Shown here in pieces: positions 1-11,040 of a stretch of DNA of 64,000 bases. Position 1 is the stretch's first letter. Every line of letters starts with the position of its first letter. The notes below the pieces were generated by a model. It had not been told where the DNA came from. It saw only the letters and a list, made by a program, of their open reading frames with translations, and searched no databases. The stretch is from Harmothoe impar (lineage: Eukaryota > Annelida > Polychaeta > Phyllodocida > Polynoidae). The DNA lies in the NCBI GenBank assembly GCA_947462335.1, contig OX381716.1, positions 8,380,861 to 8,444,860 of the forward strand, given 5' to 3'. The position numbers and the translations under genes were made by a program.

Positions 1-339
1 GGTAGCAGACCTACATCTCTCTTCCCATTGTTTCATGTATTTGTCTTTATCTCTGCAATCCTTAATAATAGTCTGAATATCAGCCAGTTAAAATTAACAT
101 GTGGTTAATGCTATAATAAAGTCATAGTCAGCTAGGGTTAAGCTCTTTTGGTCCTTCAGGAACGTTTGGAACAAAGAACCTCCATGATAGTTCCGGGACG
201 GCGACCAATCCTCGGTCTATTTCTATGCAACATGAAAGCTGACACAGGGCACACTAAATCCTACACATCCATATCTGCCGTTCTCAATCCCTCCCTGCAT
301 CTGTGTCATGTGTGGATCATCCCTGGGATAATCCCTGTT
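1..339. other. No gene recognised
   Basis: Unique-looking AT-rich DNA. One 67-residue open frame here shows no recognisable domain. Confidence 0.4.
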
Positions 340-568
340 TTAACCCTTTGAGGGCGGCATGTCGCTAAAAGCTGACATTTGTTGATGTGATGGACCAATG
401 CAGCCCTGGTGAGTTACTCACTGGTGCTTCCTCAGTCCATTATACCTATCTGCATCTCCCAACTCTGTAGAGTCGGCATGATGCTTAAATACATACAGGG
501 CTCATACATGCATTATGATGACCAAGGGTACGGTGCATTAAGGCATCATGCGATCTTACAAGGGATAA
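340..568. mobile_element. Family P element, diverged copy
   Basis: Begins TTAACCCTTTGAGGGCGGCA and ends CTTACAAGGGATAA. The interior holds the CAGCCCTGGTGAGTTACTCA hairpin module typical of the family. Confidence 0.65.
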
Positions 569-683
569 TACACTAACTTGTGGCCATTGTCCACGTGAGG
601 GGATACACCAATATTCTGACCTTAGTCCAACAACTCTGGAGGCTCGTTCAGAACAACTAACGTGGGCGTAGGGCACCTGTTTG

Positions 684-1020
684 CAGTGGCGTAGGAAAAG
701 GGGGGGGCCAGGGGGGCCCCGGTCCCCCCCATCACTGAGGAGGGGGGGCCTGAATATGTTTGGGCCCCCCCAAACTTTGTCAAGCCCTGTAATAAAATAA
801 CAATATTTCCAATTTTTACCTCTTCGGCATAGGGAAAAGTGGGGGCAGAGGGGCCTGGGCCTCCCAATCATAACTAAAGGGGGTCAAATACTACTTTTCT
901 ATAGCATCTTATGTAAGTGTGTATATGATACATCATGCATAAAAGCTGGTATTAAAAGTTGATTGGATTGGGGCCCCCTGGGTCCCCCCCCCCAATGACA
1001 ATTTGCTTCCTACGCCTCTG
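684..1020. mobile_element. hAT-like non-autonomous DNA element (Z)
   Basis: The termini CAGTGGCGTAGGAA and TTCCTACGCCTCTG are inverted repeats typical in style of hAT elements. GTTTG is present on both sides. A sister copy of the host repeat near 57795 reads CCTGCTTGATGACCAC without the insertion, so the ends are well placed. The interior is rich in G/C runs. The apparent duplication is 5 bp rather than the 8 bp usual for hAT, so the superfamily is uncertain. Confidence 0.7.
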
Positions 1021-1028
1021 GTTTGATG

Positions 1029-2502
1029 ACCACCAGTAAAAAGTGTTTCAGAAGTTAAAATCGTCAGAAAATAGAATTGGACATATTTATCTTTGTTGTA
1101 TATAGTTTATGCCCTATATATATAGTTTATATTCTGAAATGGCCTCAAAAATCATTTGACAACTGTTTGGGATCCATGCATTTGACATGGTCGTCAGCAC
1201 CAATAATTACACAAGTGACCAGTTTTGATGAAAATCAAATTATGACGACTGACAAGTCTGTTCTGAAAGAGCCTCCCGTCACTTTAGTGATTAACCTACT
1301 TCATTGTTTTGATCCCCTATACGACCAACCACAGTGAGTTGATAATGACTGTATGGTTGGTCAAAACTGGGCAATTCATCGTGGTTTTGTCACTATGATT
1401 AGTATTAGACTTGTATTTTTGGGTAAAGCATAAGTTGTATTTTGTTCTTTTCTATAGTCATTTTTGGAAATCAGTCAGGAAATATATCCTCAGATATGTA
1501 CATATTACTGGATGTCAAACTGGTGAAATCATGCACTTCCCTTGTCGCATAGTGGACACACACCTATTGGTGAATCTTGTAGATAAAGTTTGCGACATGC
1601 CATTCTCAAAGTGTTAGGAGATACATGTAATGAAATAAACACAGTCGTTCCCTAAATAAAGAACCCCGGCTTGCGTGGGGTACAGTAGTTTATTTTACAC
1701 GGCACATCCCAGTGTATCTAGCCGATGATGAAGGGCCCTGTGTAATTGTTTCTTTTACACCTCTGGCTGTGTCTGTTCTACATCATGGCTGGCTTATGGT
1801 GAACTGTCCCCCTCCCTCTCCCCCCTCCCACACATCTATACATCTGTATCTGGAGCTTGTCCTACTAGGGTATATTTACCATGGGTCGGACACATTCCTT
1901 GACTTTGTTCTCATGCAGTTTTTCTTATTTGTTTATTTGTGAGCAAAAACGAATTTAAGTGTCATTTTTTCCAAAAGATCACCGAACATGTGCTATTGTA
2001 CATGAGTAATTAGAAATGCGAGTCTCTGTTTCAGGGTATGTGTCCAACTCATGGTTAATCTACCCTACCTTTGAAGCCCCCCCCCCCCCCCCACGCACAC
2101 ACTCAGTTGGCATTGTGTGCGGGGAGGAGGGATCATTCATGACAAAATCTACATCTATACACACACACATATATATATAGTTTTAAAAATATAAGTGTTC
2201 TGATATAAGGAAATTATAAACATAGCCACTACAGACAATGTTATGATGATTCTGCTCAAACCAATGTAAACATAAAAGTTCTGTATTATAGAACCCCAGA
2301 CAGGTAAAATCGACAAATCGACATGACCCTAGTGACAAGGAACAAAGACCTATTCCTTAGAATTGACAAATGACAATGGCGTTCATTGAAATTTATAAGT
2401 AACAGGAGGGCTAGTGACATTTTTACTGCGACAGTGACAAGGGACATTACCATTTTCTTAAAATCAACAAGTAACGCAGAACCCCCCCCCCCCCCCCCCA
2501 GT
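1029..2502. other. Gene-free stretch with a dispersed-repeat remnant
   Basis: 1029-1070 continues the host repeat split by element Z. 1240-1290 holds another remnant of it (TCTGTTCTGAAAGAGCCTCC). Poly-C at ~2078-2092 and ~2481-2499 and a CA/TA stretch at 2160-2180 are simple sequence. Nothing else is recognised. Confidence 0.4.
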
Positions 2503-2743
2503 CCCTGATAATTTTTTAACAACAGGGGGTGGGTGGTTTTCCGCGCGGAGCGCACAAGCAATTTTTCACCCCCACAGTCAATGGGTCAACATTTTTTACC
2601 CCCCCCCCTACTGATCGGAAATTGGCGCACGCGCCAGGCCCTTTGAAGCATAGTGACTTTTTTACACCCCCCCGTCAAGGGGTCCAAATTTTTTACCCCC
2701 CCCAAACCACCCCCCCCACTGTTGATAAAAAATGATCACTCCC
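2503..2743. mobile_element. Family S C-tract inverted-repeat element
   Basis: The left end CCCTGATAATTTTTTAACAA and right end TTGATAAAAAATGATCACTC are inverted. The interior is made of C-runs alternating with ACATTTTTTACC-like blocks. A copy in the opposite orientation lies at 50128-50396. Confidence 0.65.
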
Positions 2744-2749
2744 TTATCA

Positions 2750-2787
2750 TGAAAAAGTCACTCTTTCTTGCTGTACTGGTCCATAGT
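2750..2787. mobile_element. Family A right-end remnant
   Basis: GAAAAAGTCACTCTTTCTTG followed by CTGTACTGGTCCATAG matches the right terminus of family A. It lies 6 bp from the S element, so one probably landed in or beside the other. Confidence 0.55.
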
Positions 2788-3058
2788 AAGGTAGTATCTG
2801 ATGGGAGGCAGGATATAGTGCCTGGTGGAGTCATTATACTGCTATTACTAGTGAGGAGGTGGGGGGGGGGGGGGTGGGCAGAGTATTCTGCCTCCTGGTG
2901 GGTGACTTGTGACATAAGCTGATTAAATGACGCTGCATTACATAAAGTGTTGCCGGATTAATTAGTGATGATAGCACTGGGCTCCCGTTCGCCTCACGCA
3001 GTCACCCTTTCAGTTTATCCTCCCTCTATGTCTACCTTAGAGCCTTGGTTATAAGCCT

Positions 3059-3235
3059 CACTGTAAAAAGTTGGTTGCCATTTTTGAAGGTGTATGATTT
3101 TACTGCATGTGTACAGTTCATTGTAGGTAAACAGAAGAATCTACTGTAGATTCTACTATAAATCGATTCTACAGTAGGTTCTACTGTAGATCTACAGTAG
3201 ATTCTACTGTGTACCTACACTAACTATTTACAGTG
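3059..3235. mobile_element. Family T inverted-repeat element
   Basis: The left end is CACTGTAAAAAGTTGGTTGC and the right end TAACTATTTACAGTG. The interior is stacked CTACTGTAGATTCTAC palindromes. It sits inside a TATAAGCC-rich, V-like sequence. Confidence 0.65.
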
Positions 3236-3239
3236 CTGC

Positions 3240-3430
3240 CCTGCTCATAAGCTGACAGTGTGTTTAGGAGGGGGAAATTCGGCTAAAAGTGTCTGGAATT
3301 AATTTTCACTATATTCCTAAACGTTAAAGCCGCGCTTATAAGCTGAATGAGAGTTTGGGGGTTAAACTTTGGCTTATGGCGAATAAAAACACCTAATGAA
3401 ATGTGACTTAAAACTGAGGTTTTACGGTAA
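3240..3430. mobile_element. Family V-like right end, degenerate
   Basis: Contains GCTTATAAGCTGAATGAGAG and GGCTTATGGCG, and ends GAGGTTTTACGGTA, like the termini of the V element at 28228-28450. The left end may be the GGTTATAAGCC at ~3047, interrupted by the T element. Confidence 0.4.
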
Positions 3431-3887
3431 GTCTACATAATCCGTCCGGAAATCCCTCCCATGTTTCCCTCTAGACTGCTTACCGTCCCCGTCTATGGCA
3501 AAGGGGAGAGGGGAGGAGTGGGGGGTAAGAGGAAGGAGTGTCCCTCTATAAAGACAGACTTGGAGCAAGTCTAGTTTCCCTCCATCAGTCTTGCTTCTCA
3601 TGTCTTTCTCACATCGTTTATCACGGCGTCTATCCATCTTTATCTTACTCCTCTATACGTCTACAACGCTCAGTCTCCTGTGGGCTCCCCTGTCAGGAGG
3701 CCATATATCGCTCACACTACCATCCCCCTTAGTCCATCCCATCATTCTCCCTCTACCCAGACAGTGAAGAACTACTGCAGAATTCCATACTTCTTAATCA
3801 GAGAGGTTTAGATATGCCTAGTTGTAAAGCATTCTCTTTAAAGAAACGAATTCTGTACACAAATCGCTTATACAATTATATCACTTG
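3431..3887. other. No gene recognised
   Basis: Pyrimidine-rich, low-complexity DNA. Two short opposite-strand frames here have no family resemblance. Confidence 0.35.
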
Positions 3888-4016
3888 AATGCAGCACTGG
3901 CGAGTTCCACACCAGGCTTTGGCATGGCATGGTGCACCGATGCTGCACCAGGGCTGCATTGGTGCATCATGATAACAAATGTCATCTTTTAGCGACATCC
4001 GTCCTTAAAGGCTTAA
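3888..4016. mobile_element. Family P right half
   Basis: The hairpin module GGGCTGCATTGGTGCATCAT leads to the family's right end, AGCGACATCCGTCCTTAAAG, followed by GCTTAA. Confidence 0.65.
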
Positions 4017-4340
4017 AGAGCTAAGGAGTAAGTCCTGGGTTCCATCAGCGCTCTTCCACTCTATAACTCTTGGTGTAGGGGGCTTATCTGTCTTACATGA
4101 TAAGGTACCATGTCATACAATGACGGTCGTGAATTGAGCATCCCTCTTTTACCAGACCTATTCATTCATAAACTTGCTGCCTATGACGTCCATTTTGGCT
4201 TCACCAGTGCTGCATTCATATACCTTGTCAATGAAAGAGCATCATGGAATGATATAGGGGCATGGATAGTTTGCTAGAGAATTATGCTAGTCTGCCAAAG
4301 TTGTTTCGATCTTGAATGGATTTCTGACCCCACAGGGTTT

Positions 4341-4494
4341 CTAGTGTATGTTACATGTGAATCTACTGTAGAATGGATATACAGTAGAATCTACTGTAGC
4401 TTTACAGTAGATTCATGTTTACCTGCAATAAAGTGTACCCCTATAGTAGAATCTACTGTACACCTACACAAAGTGGCAACCAACTTTTTACAGT
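4341..4494. mobile_element. Family T element, opposite orientation
   Basis: Ends GGCAACCAACTTTTTACAGT, the reverse complement of the left end of the copy at 3059, with the same stacked AATCTACTGTAG palindromes. The left end is less well defined. Confidence 0.6.
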
Positions 4495-6007
4495 CTGGAA
4501 GTCAGGTGTTTCTATTTATAGAAATAGGATACATACTACTCAAACTTTCCCCTCTTGCTTGAGCATTGGAAAAATATGATGAATCTACACGTAGATGAAC
4601 GAGTTAAAAATCAAATAACAACAATATTAAAAATACTGAAAAAATTGACGACACTTTAAAGTGGCATGGTCCGATATTTCCCATATTTTAATTTTGATTT
4701 AAATATGTTCAAAATGGCAGTGCAATATCATATTTAGAGGATGGGATACAATAAAATATCATTCATGGGCAATAAGAGGCAATTAAAATGGTCCCATGAA
4801 CACAGGTATAGTCTTTTACAGTGTATTTTCAATGGGTGGAATTATAGCGTGCACTCCAAAAGTCTCAAATTGAGCAAAAAACTGAATATTAGCTGAAATC
4901 TTAGCTGAATTATGGGGAACAATGTTTAAAAAAGTAGATAGGACATGAAGTATGACCATATTGAACATTCTGAGTCAATCTTAGCAAAATCAATTTTTGA
5001 GCCCTAATCACCGGACTATGCCACTTTAAGCAATGGCCCCCAACGCTTTGTGTCGACATTGCTGAATACCGCATCGCCAAAATACTTACAGCCTTGTGGA
5101 CAGCAAAATAACACTGGTATTTATGCACAGGTTGCCAGTGTAGTGATGCACGCTGTTCCGTCTACCCAACAGATCAATCTCCCAACAGATTCTTCCATCC
5201 GTTTCCACCAACACTACTTCCTTCTCTGCCAGAAGGCAGACGATCACCCTGAAAACTTACCTATGTCATGCTTTTAAGATACTCATTTATACAACTATGA
5301 TTTGATTCAAAAATGTTAAGGGATAGATGAAGGCCAACTGTTTAAATTTATCTAAGTATTGGACATGTTTTTGCAGCAGAAATTGGACATTTTCTTGAGA
5401 ACTATTGTCCATGTAAGGATTCTGTAGTGTCAGATAGAAGAGCAGATAAGTAGTGCTGTTTTCGTCTCTTTTTCCACAGAAGAGTTCCGAGAGTCCGGGC
5501 CTTTTGGCAGGGTCTTATTTGAGACTGTGCTTGGAGAGTGCCAACAGACTGTGTTAGGAGCTGGTTGATGCACGTGTGCCGTAAGGGGAATGGGGTGACG
5601 TATGTCGCAGCACACACAGATCGGTGCGCCATTTTCTCCCCTGGTAGTTCCTGCCTTTTGCTGGTGCCTGGTCTGCACCACACCGCAGGGGTGTCAGCGG
5701 AAGCCACCAGAAATGGAACCGGTAACCCAATCCATCGTGACAGATAGACGATAGATAGCTCCATCTATAGGGTTTAACGCTCTCTCTGTAGGCCTTAAGC
5801 CATCTTGGTGGCAAATGGCCTCAGTTCTGATTTAGTCCACACCAAACATCTACTGGAGAGTGACAACTGTGCCTGGGTGACTGAAACCTGCAGAGATCAC
5901 TCCCCGCAGATTGCCAGTAACCATGTAAAAACACATGGTGCAAAGAGCATCATGAGACTTGAATTACTTCACTATATTATGAGTACTCTCACGTATTTTA
6001 CCCTTTA
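4495..6007. other. Gene-free stretch
   Basis: AT-rich to ~5400. At 5400-5815 the minus strand is open in three frames at once (83-120 codons), which argues for base composition rather than selection. At 5951-6007 lies a dispersed repeat (GACTTGAATTACTTCACT) that recurs at 11629-11686. Confidence 0.4.
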
Positions 6008-6055
6008 GGGGGCTTCCATAAAGTATGTACGCATGAGGGGGGGGGGGTCTTGCAG
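6008..6055. mobile_element. Family AA left end only
   Basis: GGGGGCTTCCATAAAGTATG and the following TACGCATGA and G-run match the left end of the element at 11687-11848. The rest is lost. Confidence 0.5.
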
Positions 6056-6469
6056 CATGTCCCCGATCGACATGATTGGTCATCATGATGCATGAATACA
6101 GTCCCAGATGCATTCATGCATTATGACGAACAAGGAAACATGGAACATGCATGATTTTACTTTGGCCCTGGATTAGATAACCCTCCGGGGGGAGCTTCTT
6201 TGGGAAATGAATGCGTCTGCAGATACTTATATCATCTTACTTTGGTTTCAGATTTTCATTCACCATGTACCGGGTGCATATTCTTATTGGAACTAGTTTT
6301 TGGCTTGTGCTTGTGCTTTAGTTTAGGCAAATTGATCGCCATAGTGTGGTCCTAAGTTTTGCCAGGAATTGCCAGAATCAGGCGACACTGTGGCGAAATG
6401 AAGCAAAAATGTGCAGAACAAAACATTGAAAAAGATCGCCATGTTCCTCATATGTAGGTCCTAGATCTA
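6056..6469. other. No gene recognised
   Basis: Contains a short P-like remnant (CATCATGATGCATGAATACA) near 6081-6130. The rest is unassigned. Confidence 0.35.
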
Positions 6470-6900
6470 GTGGCTATTGCTATAGGGCATACAAACAAAC
6501 AATGAAACCAAACAATGCCTTTATTTGATAGCATCCCTCCAAACAGAACTCGGGAACCGTTTGTGACTGGGGAGAATCTGGGAAGGTCACCATAACACAA
6601 GAAAGACACGAGATATTCTTGAGAATCATGAACGTGTCCTTTTCGCAAAATGAACTTTGGAATTGAACGTTTGCAATTAGGATGAATGACACAGTTAAAA
6701 CTTGTTCAAAAAACTTGTTCAAAAACCTTGTTCAAAAAATTTGTTCAAAAAACAAGAAATCTCCGGGAATATGCCACAAAACATCCACAAAACGTTAAAA
6801 AATATCCTGGAGATTGTGAGATTTTGTTTGCAGGGGGTGGCTTTAGCTATAGGGCATACAAACAATAAAACCAAACAGTGGCTTTATTATATAGCACTAG
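6470..6900. repeat. ~64 bp imperfect direct repeats flanking a Q element
   Basis: 6470-6533 and 6837-6900 both read GTGGCT..., then GCTATAGGGCATACAAACAA, an ACCAAACA motif and a CTTTAT..ATAGCA end, at roughly 85% identity. The Q element fills the gap between them. Confidence 0.7.
6535..6835 (+). mobile_element. Family Q inverted-repeat element
   Basis: Starts CCCTCCAAACAGAACTCGGG and ends GAGATTTTGTTTGCAGGG. The interior has ACTTGTTCAAAAA repeated four times. No protein is encoded; the open frames across it are shadows of the repeat. Confidence 0.75.
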
Positions 6901-8193
6901 CCCCTTTGGGGCCGGGAGAGTGGGAACATTGAACCCCCCCCCCCACTCTCCTGATCGCTCAAAAGTCAGAAATAAGAAAGCTAAAATAAAGATAATTGTC
7001 TGTATAGGCTATAGGGGCCTAGGCCTACCGGTAGGTCACACATTTTATTGTCTCCCTATTGGAGTGGTGGGGGGGGGGGTAATTTCACCTACCCAGCGCA
7101 TTCTAGGCCTATTATTTCGACCGTATTATTGCTATGGATTTTTATAAATATGATCTAGGCATAGTGTCAGGGGGGGGGGGGGGGGTGAGGGAAACACAAC
7201 CCTCTTTTGCCCCCCCCCCCACTCCCCAGGGGTGATATAGGCCCTAAAGTGGTTAATTAATTTGGATCCAGGTCAGGGTCCAGCTCCAAAAATGAAGGTA
7301 GTTGTGCCCGCTAACAATCGTCAGCTGCATGACGGGCCATGTGTAGCTGTGTCTATTTTGATCACACATTTTTTCTCATTGTGGCGCCCGTATCAATCTT
7401 GCTGCCATGTTCCCCATGTGTAGCCTACCCATGTCGTACCTATCCTATGTCATGTATAGGCGTAGGCCTACTATAGGCCTAGGCATCATATCCATAGTCT
7501 ACACTGGGCACAGACAGACACGCAGTAAGGTGCAAGGCTTACTACTCATGTGACTGCAGATTGGTCAAAAGCGACCTGGCGATTTGGGAGGCGACTTTCG
7601 ACCTGAGGCAATAATAAAAACGACTTTGGGACTTTTGGTAAAAAATAACTATAAGAATAAAGGATCCAAAAAAGCGACTTTGTGACCTGGACCCCTTAAT
7701 TTCAGCGACTTTCCGACCTCAGGGGGGGACCCATCTGCACCCCCACTCATAGTCATACTACGCGGGAAAATAGCGACCCTGCGTTCATGACGTGACGCAG
7801 CTTTTAGTTGCCATAGCAATGTTACCAAGGGGCCATGCCCTGCACGGGGCCCTGCTTCCCTGGGAATCTGCAGCCCGGATCTGCAGCGTAGTCTACTTAC
7901 AATGTTAAACTCTATAGGCCCTACGTACATGCTACGATTTGTCAATTATCTTGATCTGGAACCATACGATGTTTTATTGGCATCTTCATTCGGAGATGAG
8001 AGTTAGAATACGAAACGGCCACCAACTTTTAGTTCTGAGATTAATCACGGTGGCAGGCAGGTGCTTGCTCTATTTGCTGGTTGCTGACATATCCAGCGGA
8101 GGAGCGTGATCATTGTTAACGAGTGCATTTTTATCATAGTTTCGATTTTTGAGTGTCAAAGGGAGATATAACTTACTGGTATTGAGTATATAG
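6901..8193. other. Gene-free stretch with homopolymer runs
   Basis: C-run at ~6935-6943, G-runs at 7069-7079 and 7170-7185, TAGGCCTA motifs at 7000-7500, and loose GCGACTTTCGACCT repeats at ~7580-7710. No coding sequence recognised. Confidence 0.4.
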
Positions 8194-8345
8194 ACAAAGG
8201 TCAACGAGTTTAAGACTTGACAGGGGTTTATTGCACGAGCAGGTCGTGCCCGTATTGCACGATGGGCCGCAGGCCCGAGTGCAATACGGGCACGACCTGC
8301 GAGTGCAATAAACCCTGTCAAGTCTTAAACGAGTTGTCCTTTGTA
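8194..8345. repeat. Near-perfect ~150 bp palindrome (H1)
   Basis: Arms starting ACAAAGGTCAACGAGTTTAA pair with the inverted copy ending at 8345, with only a few mismatches or one-base gaps. The centre carries an inner GGGCC-GCA-GGCCC stem. The arms contain repeated ATTGCACGA motifs. It lies ~650 bp beyond the 3' end of the recombinase gene. The open frames across it on both strands are mirror artefacts. It may be a foldback element or a structured end of a larger mobile element. Confidence 0.85.
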
Positions 8346-8889
8346 TTTATTTTTCAGTTTGAAAGGAAAAACAACTGCAATTTAATGAAAATCGCCTTAC
8401 TTTACACTACCGAAGCGTCAAACTCGACTCGCGACTGGGCGCCGCCATCTTGTCTTGTTGACAATTTGAAACCGAGGCTCATATTCATGCGCGGACAGTT
8501 AGCCGTACTTTAACCCAAAAAGCACCCACCCGCACCAAATAATTCGAGTCGATTCAAAATGGCGATTTCCATATTCAAGTTTAAAGTATGCATTTAACCC
8601 TTTTAATATTCAAATCTAACTATATTGTTAGCGTTCCACTACTTTTGGTCCTACTTTAAACGATTATATTTAAAAAAATGAAAATTTCGGCGTCAGGGAC
8701 TACGTTTTCAAAGTGACGTCAGTTAGCTGTTCTATTTTACTTTCGCATTTACGCCCGAAACTCGATGAAATCTATTATTATTAACAAATTACTGGCTTTT
8801 CTTCATCAATCTATTTAAATATATTAGTAATATGCTGTTGGTATGTCAATAAAGACGGTTGAAGACATTTTAACAGTGAAACAGGAACT
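8346..8889. other. Gene-free interval between palindrome H1 and the recombinase 3' end
   Basis: No coding sequence is recognised. It contains a perfect YY1-type motif on the minus strand (plus GCCGCCATCTT, 8441-8451), an ATGGCGA run near 8560 and a TGACGTCA at ~8714-8721. These are promoter-like motifs without an identified transcript. Confidence 0.4.
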
Positions 8890-8904
8890 TTTATTTTCTT
8901 TATT
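8890..8904 (-). other. Tandem polyadenylation signals of the recombinase gene
   Basis: Read on the minus strand, two AATAAA hexamers (plus-strand TTTATT at 8890-8895 and 8899-8904) lie about 95-110 bp after the stop codon, a normal 3'UTR distance. The 3'UTR between is CpG-rich, with a small GTCTC-TTC-GAGAC hairpin near 8915. Confidence 0.55.
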
Positions 8905-8998
8905 TACATCCGGGTCTCTTCGAGACGCCGCGCGCGTCGTCAAAACTTTTCAAAAGGGCGCGAACCATGCTGGATTAACCTCTCAACTTTAATACAGT

Positions 8999-11040
8999 TT
9001 ATTCAATGGATTTCTTCGATGGAGACGCATTATACTGCGAGGAGGAGTTGCTTTGTACATTGTAATGGAAGTGCATCGTGATAGGGGCCGTGACATGGGC
9101 TCCCTGGAACATAGTGGAGGCTGAAGACTGCATTTGTTGCATGGCCATGTTCCTCGGGGAAGAGGCCGCCCCTGGCATTTGGCTTACCGGCATGTAGTAG
9201 GGGTGCGGCCGGGGAAGGGAAACGGCCACCGGGGCTGGAGGAAGCACACCCGGGGGGAGTTGAGCATAGCCAAAGTCGGCTGGCATGGCTTCACTACGGC
9301 AGGAGGATATACGTTTGGCTCGAGGACTAGACAAGGAGGTAGGTTTGCTTCTTTTCCCTGTCAGTATTTCACTCATAGCGCGCTGCTGAGGCTTTGTAGC
9401 GACCGTGTAATTGTTGAGCGAGTTGAGATTCTTATGGCCGCTGAGCTGCGCTACCAATACAGGGGGTACGTCATTCGCCATCAGTGTTTGACAACACGTC
9501 TTCCTCAGTGAATGGTTGGTATGTCTCCCTGGGATACCTGCCTTTTGGCACATTAGCTTGACAACTTTTCTGATCTTGTTTATTCCCATCGGTGTGTGCA
9601 AATACCAAACCGAATCATTGAACCCACATACCTGCCTCACGGTCAAGTAGAAGGGGGAATCTGCCACCATAGCCTTTTCGGGACGCTTAGAGGCAAATAA
9701 CTTGTAGGCAGCAATGGGGCATCGGTCATCTTTTCTGGCATATATCTTAGGAGCAAAGGCACGAGTGTGGCCCTGGTCACCTCCCTGTCGAGTTTTAGAC
9801 GCCCTTTCATTCCACTGAAGAAATTCCTCTTCATCTTTATCCTCCACTAATATTACGTCACCCCATGTCATGTTCTTGCTCTCGTCGCATCCCCGTAGCC
9901 CAAAGCCTATGGTCAGGTACCAAAATATGGTATGTTGCAGTGTTACTGGATCAGTCAAACCCAATGCCCCTGTATCCCACATCTTGTCTACTTCTTCATC
10001 ATCAAATGATTCGGCTTTATTAGGCCTATTTCCAAACCCTGCCTTCTTTAATGTGGCTCTCTTACTAGTCAGCACGTCTCTGCTCATCTCAAAACTGTCA
10101 TGGAACATGGGGTCAACAGGGTACTCTCTCAGCTTGAGATGTCTGAAAATAAAAAATACATAATATTAATAATTGCATCTGTTGGTGGGGGGGGGGGGGT
10201 ACTCATAATGTCAACTTGAATTGGCTCGGGGGAAAAAAAAAAAAAAAAATTCTGATCAAAATTTAAATTCTCCCTACTATTAAAAATGCCCTCGAGAAAA
10301 AGTTTGTTATTCTATACATTTCTTACCTGACAATGGCACGGTGGATTGATGTTAACGTGTCCGCTTGGTGAGGAGTCCCATCTTTCTTCTTTTTGGAAAC
10401 CAGATAATTGCACATAAACCCGTCCAGTTCTTCAGGATCTATGGTCTCAATCTCTCTCTCTTCCATGCAGAACTCTTTCAGCCACCTCTGGAACGCTCTC
10501 ACGACCTGAAAAATATATTAAATTGTTCAAAATTAATTTTTAGATACCGTATTATAATGTAAACAATGCCCATACTTAGTTTAAATGCACTCAATTTGGA
10601 TCTAAATACTAAATTCTCCCAACTAAGCGGGAGACGCCCACCGTCGTCAAGTGACAGTTCTTTGTTTACATTTTGCGCCCCGCCCCTCGCGACCCTTTAA
10701 ATAAGTTAAAAAAAGTTCTTACCTGGTCAGTCTTTCGTGTGGTATTTACATTTCTAGTTGAGTCTACAAACTCCTTCATTTCCTCTCGAGACATAAGCCT
10801 AAATTCATCATTTTTTAACTCTTTCTGCCAATTTTCCTTTCCTTCAGATCTTCCCGAGGGTGAAGACGCAGGGGCGTCATTGCCGACGTCGGGCTCGGGG
10901 GCCTCTTCAAAGCTCTCTCCCATGAAGTCATCAATACTAAAGTCGCCCAAAACTGACGTCTCACCTCCCTCGGATGTTGACTCAAATATAATTCGGCCCT
11001 CGGCCCCCCCCTCGGGAGTATTTCCGTCTAGAAACAGCAT
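8999..11040 (-). CDS. Crypton/KIAA1958-like tyrosine recombinase, three exons, intact
   Basis: Three exons on the minus strand: 11040-10723 (residues 1-106), 10505-10327 (107-165 plus two bases of codon 166), and 10142-8999 including the TAA. The borders are CAG|GTAAGA, TTTTCAG|GTC, TCAG|GTAAGA and TTTTCAG|AC, and the joins keep one frame of 547 codons (546 aa). Residues 1-105 are acidic and Ser-rich. Residues ~107-175 read like the N-terminal helical DNA-binding domain of DUF3504 proteins. The catalytic domain spans ~195-425, with Arg249 (LRGCDE), a likely beta-hairpin Lys282 (ERASKTRQ), His376 and Arg379 (TNHSLRKT), His402 (SGHKN) and nucleophile Tyr411 (LNNYTVA). The rest is a Pro/Met/Ser-rich low-complexity tail. 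Family knowledge: Cryptons and their captured relatives cut and join DNA through a 3'-phosphotyrosine link in the nucleus. The complete catalytic set suggests an active or recently active element, but host capture is possible. The start codon is the first ATG of an open 5' exon; further 5' non-coding exons cannot be excluded. Confidence 0.85.
10506..10722 (-). other. Intron 1 of the recombinase gene
   Basis: A 217 bp intron with a GTAAGAAC donor and a pyrimidine tract ending TTTTTCAG. The neighbouring intron 2 (10326-10143) is 184 bp and contains an A-run (10232-10249) and a G-run near 10185-10199. Both introns are short. Confidence 0.8.

Noticed and set aside
485..871. 128-codon minus-strand frame
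   Set aside because: It crosses the boundary of the Z element and its G/C runs; composition artefact.
5402..5814. Overlapping minus-strand frames of 83-120 codons as a possible exon
   Set aside because: Three frames are open together, there is no recognisable domain, and no splice partners were seen.
9134..10163. Plus-strand frames of 97-125 codons
   Set aside because: Antisense shadows of the recombinase third exon.
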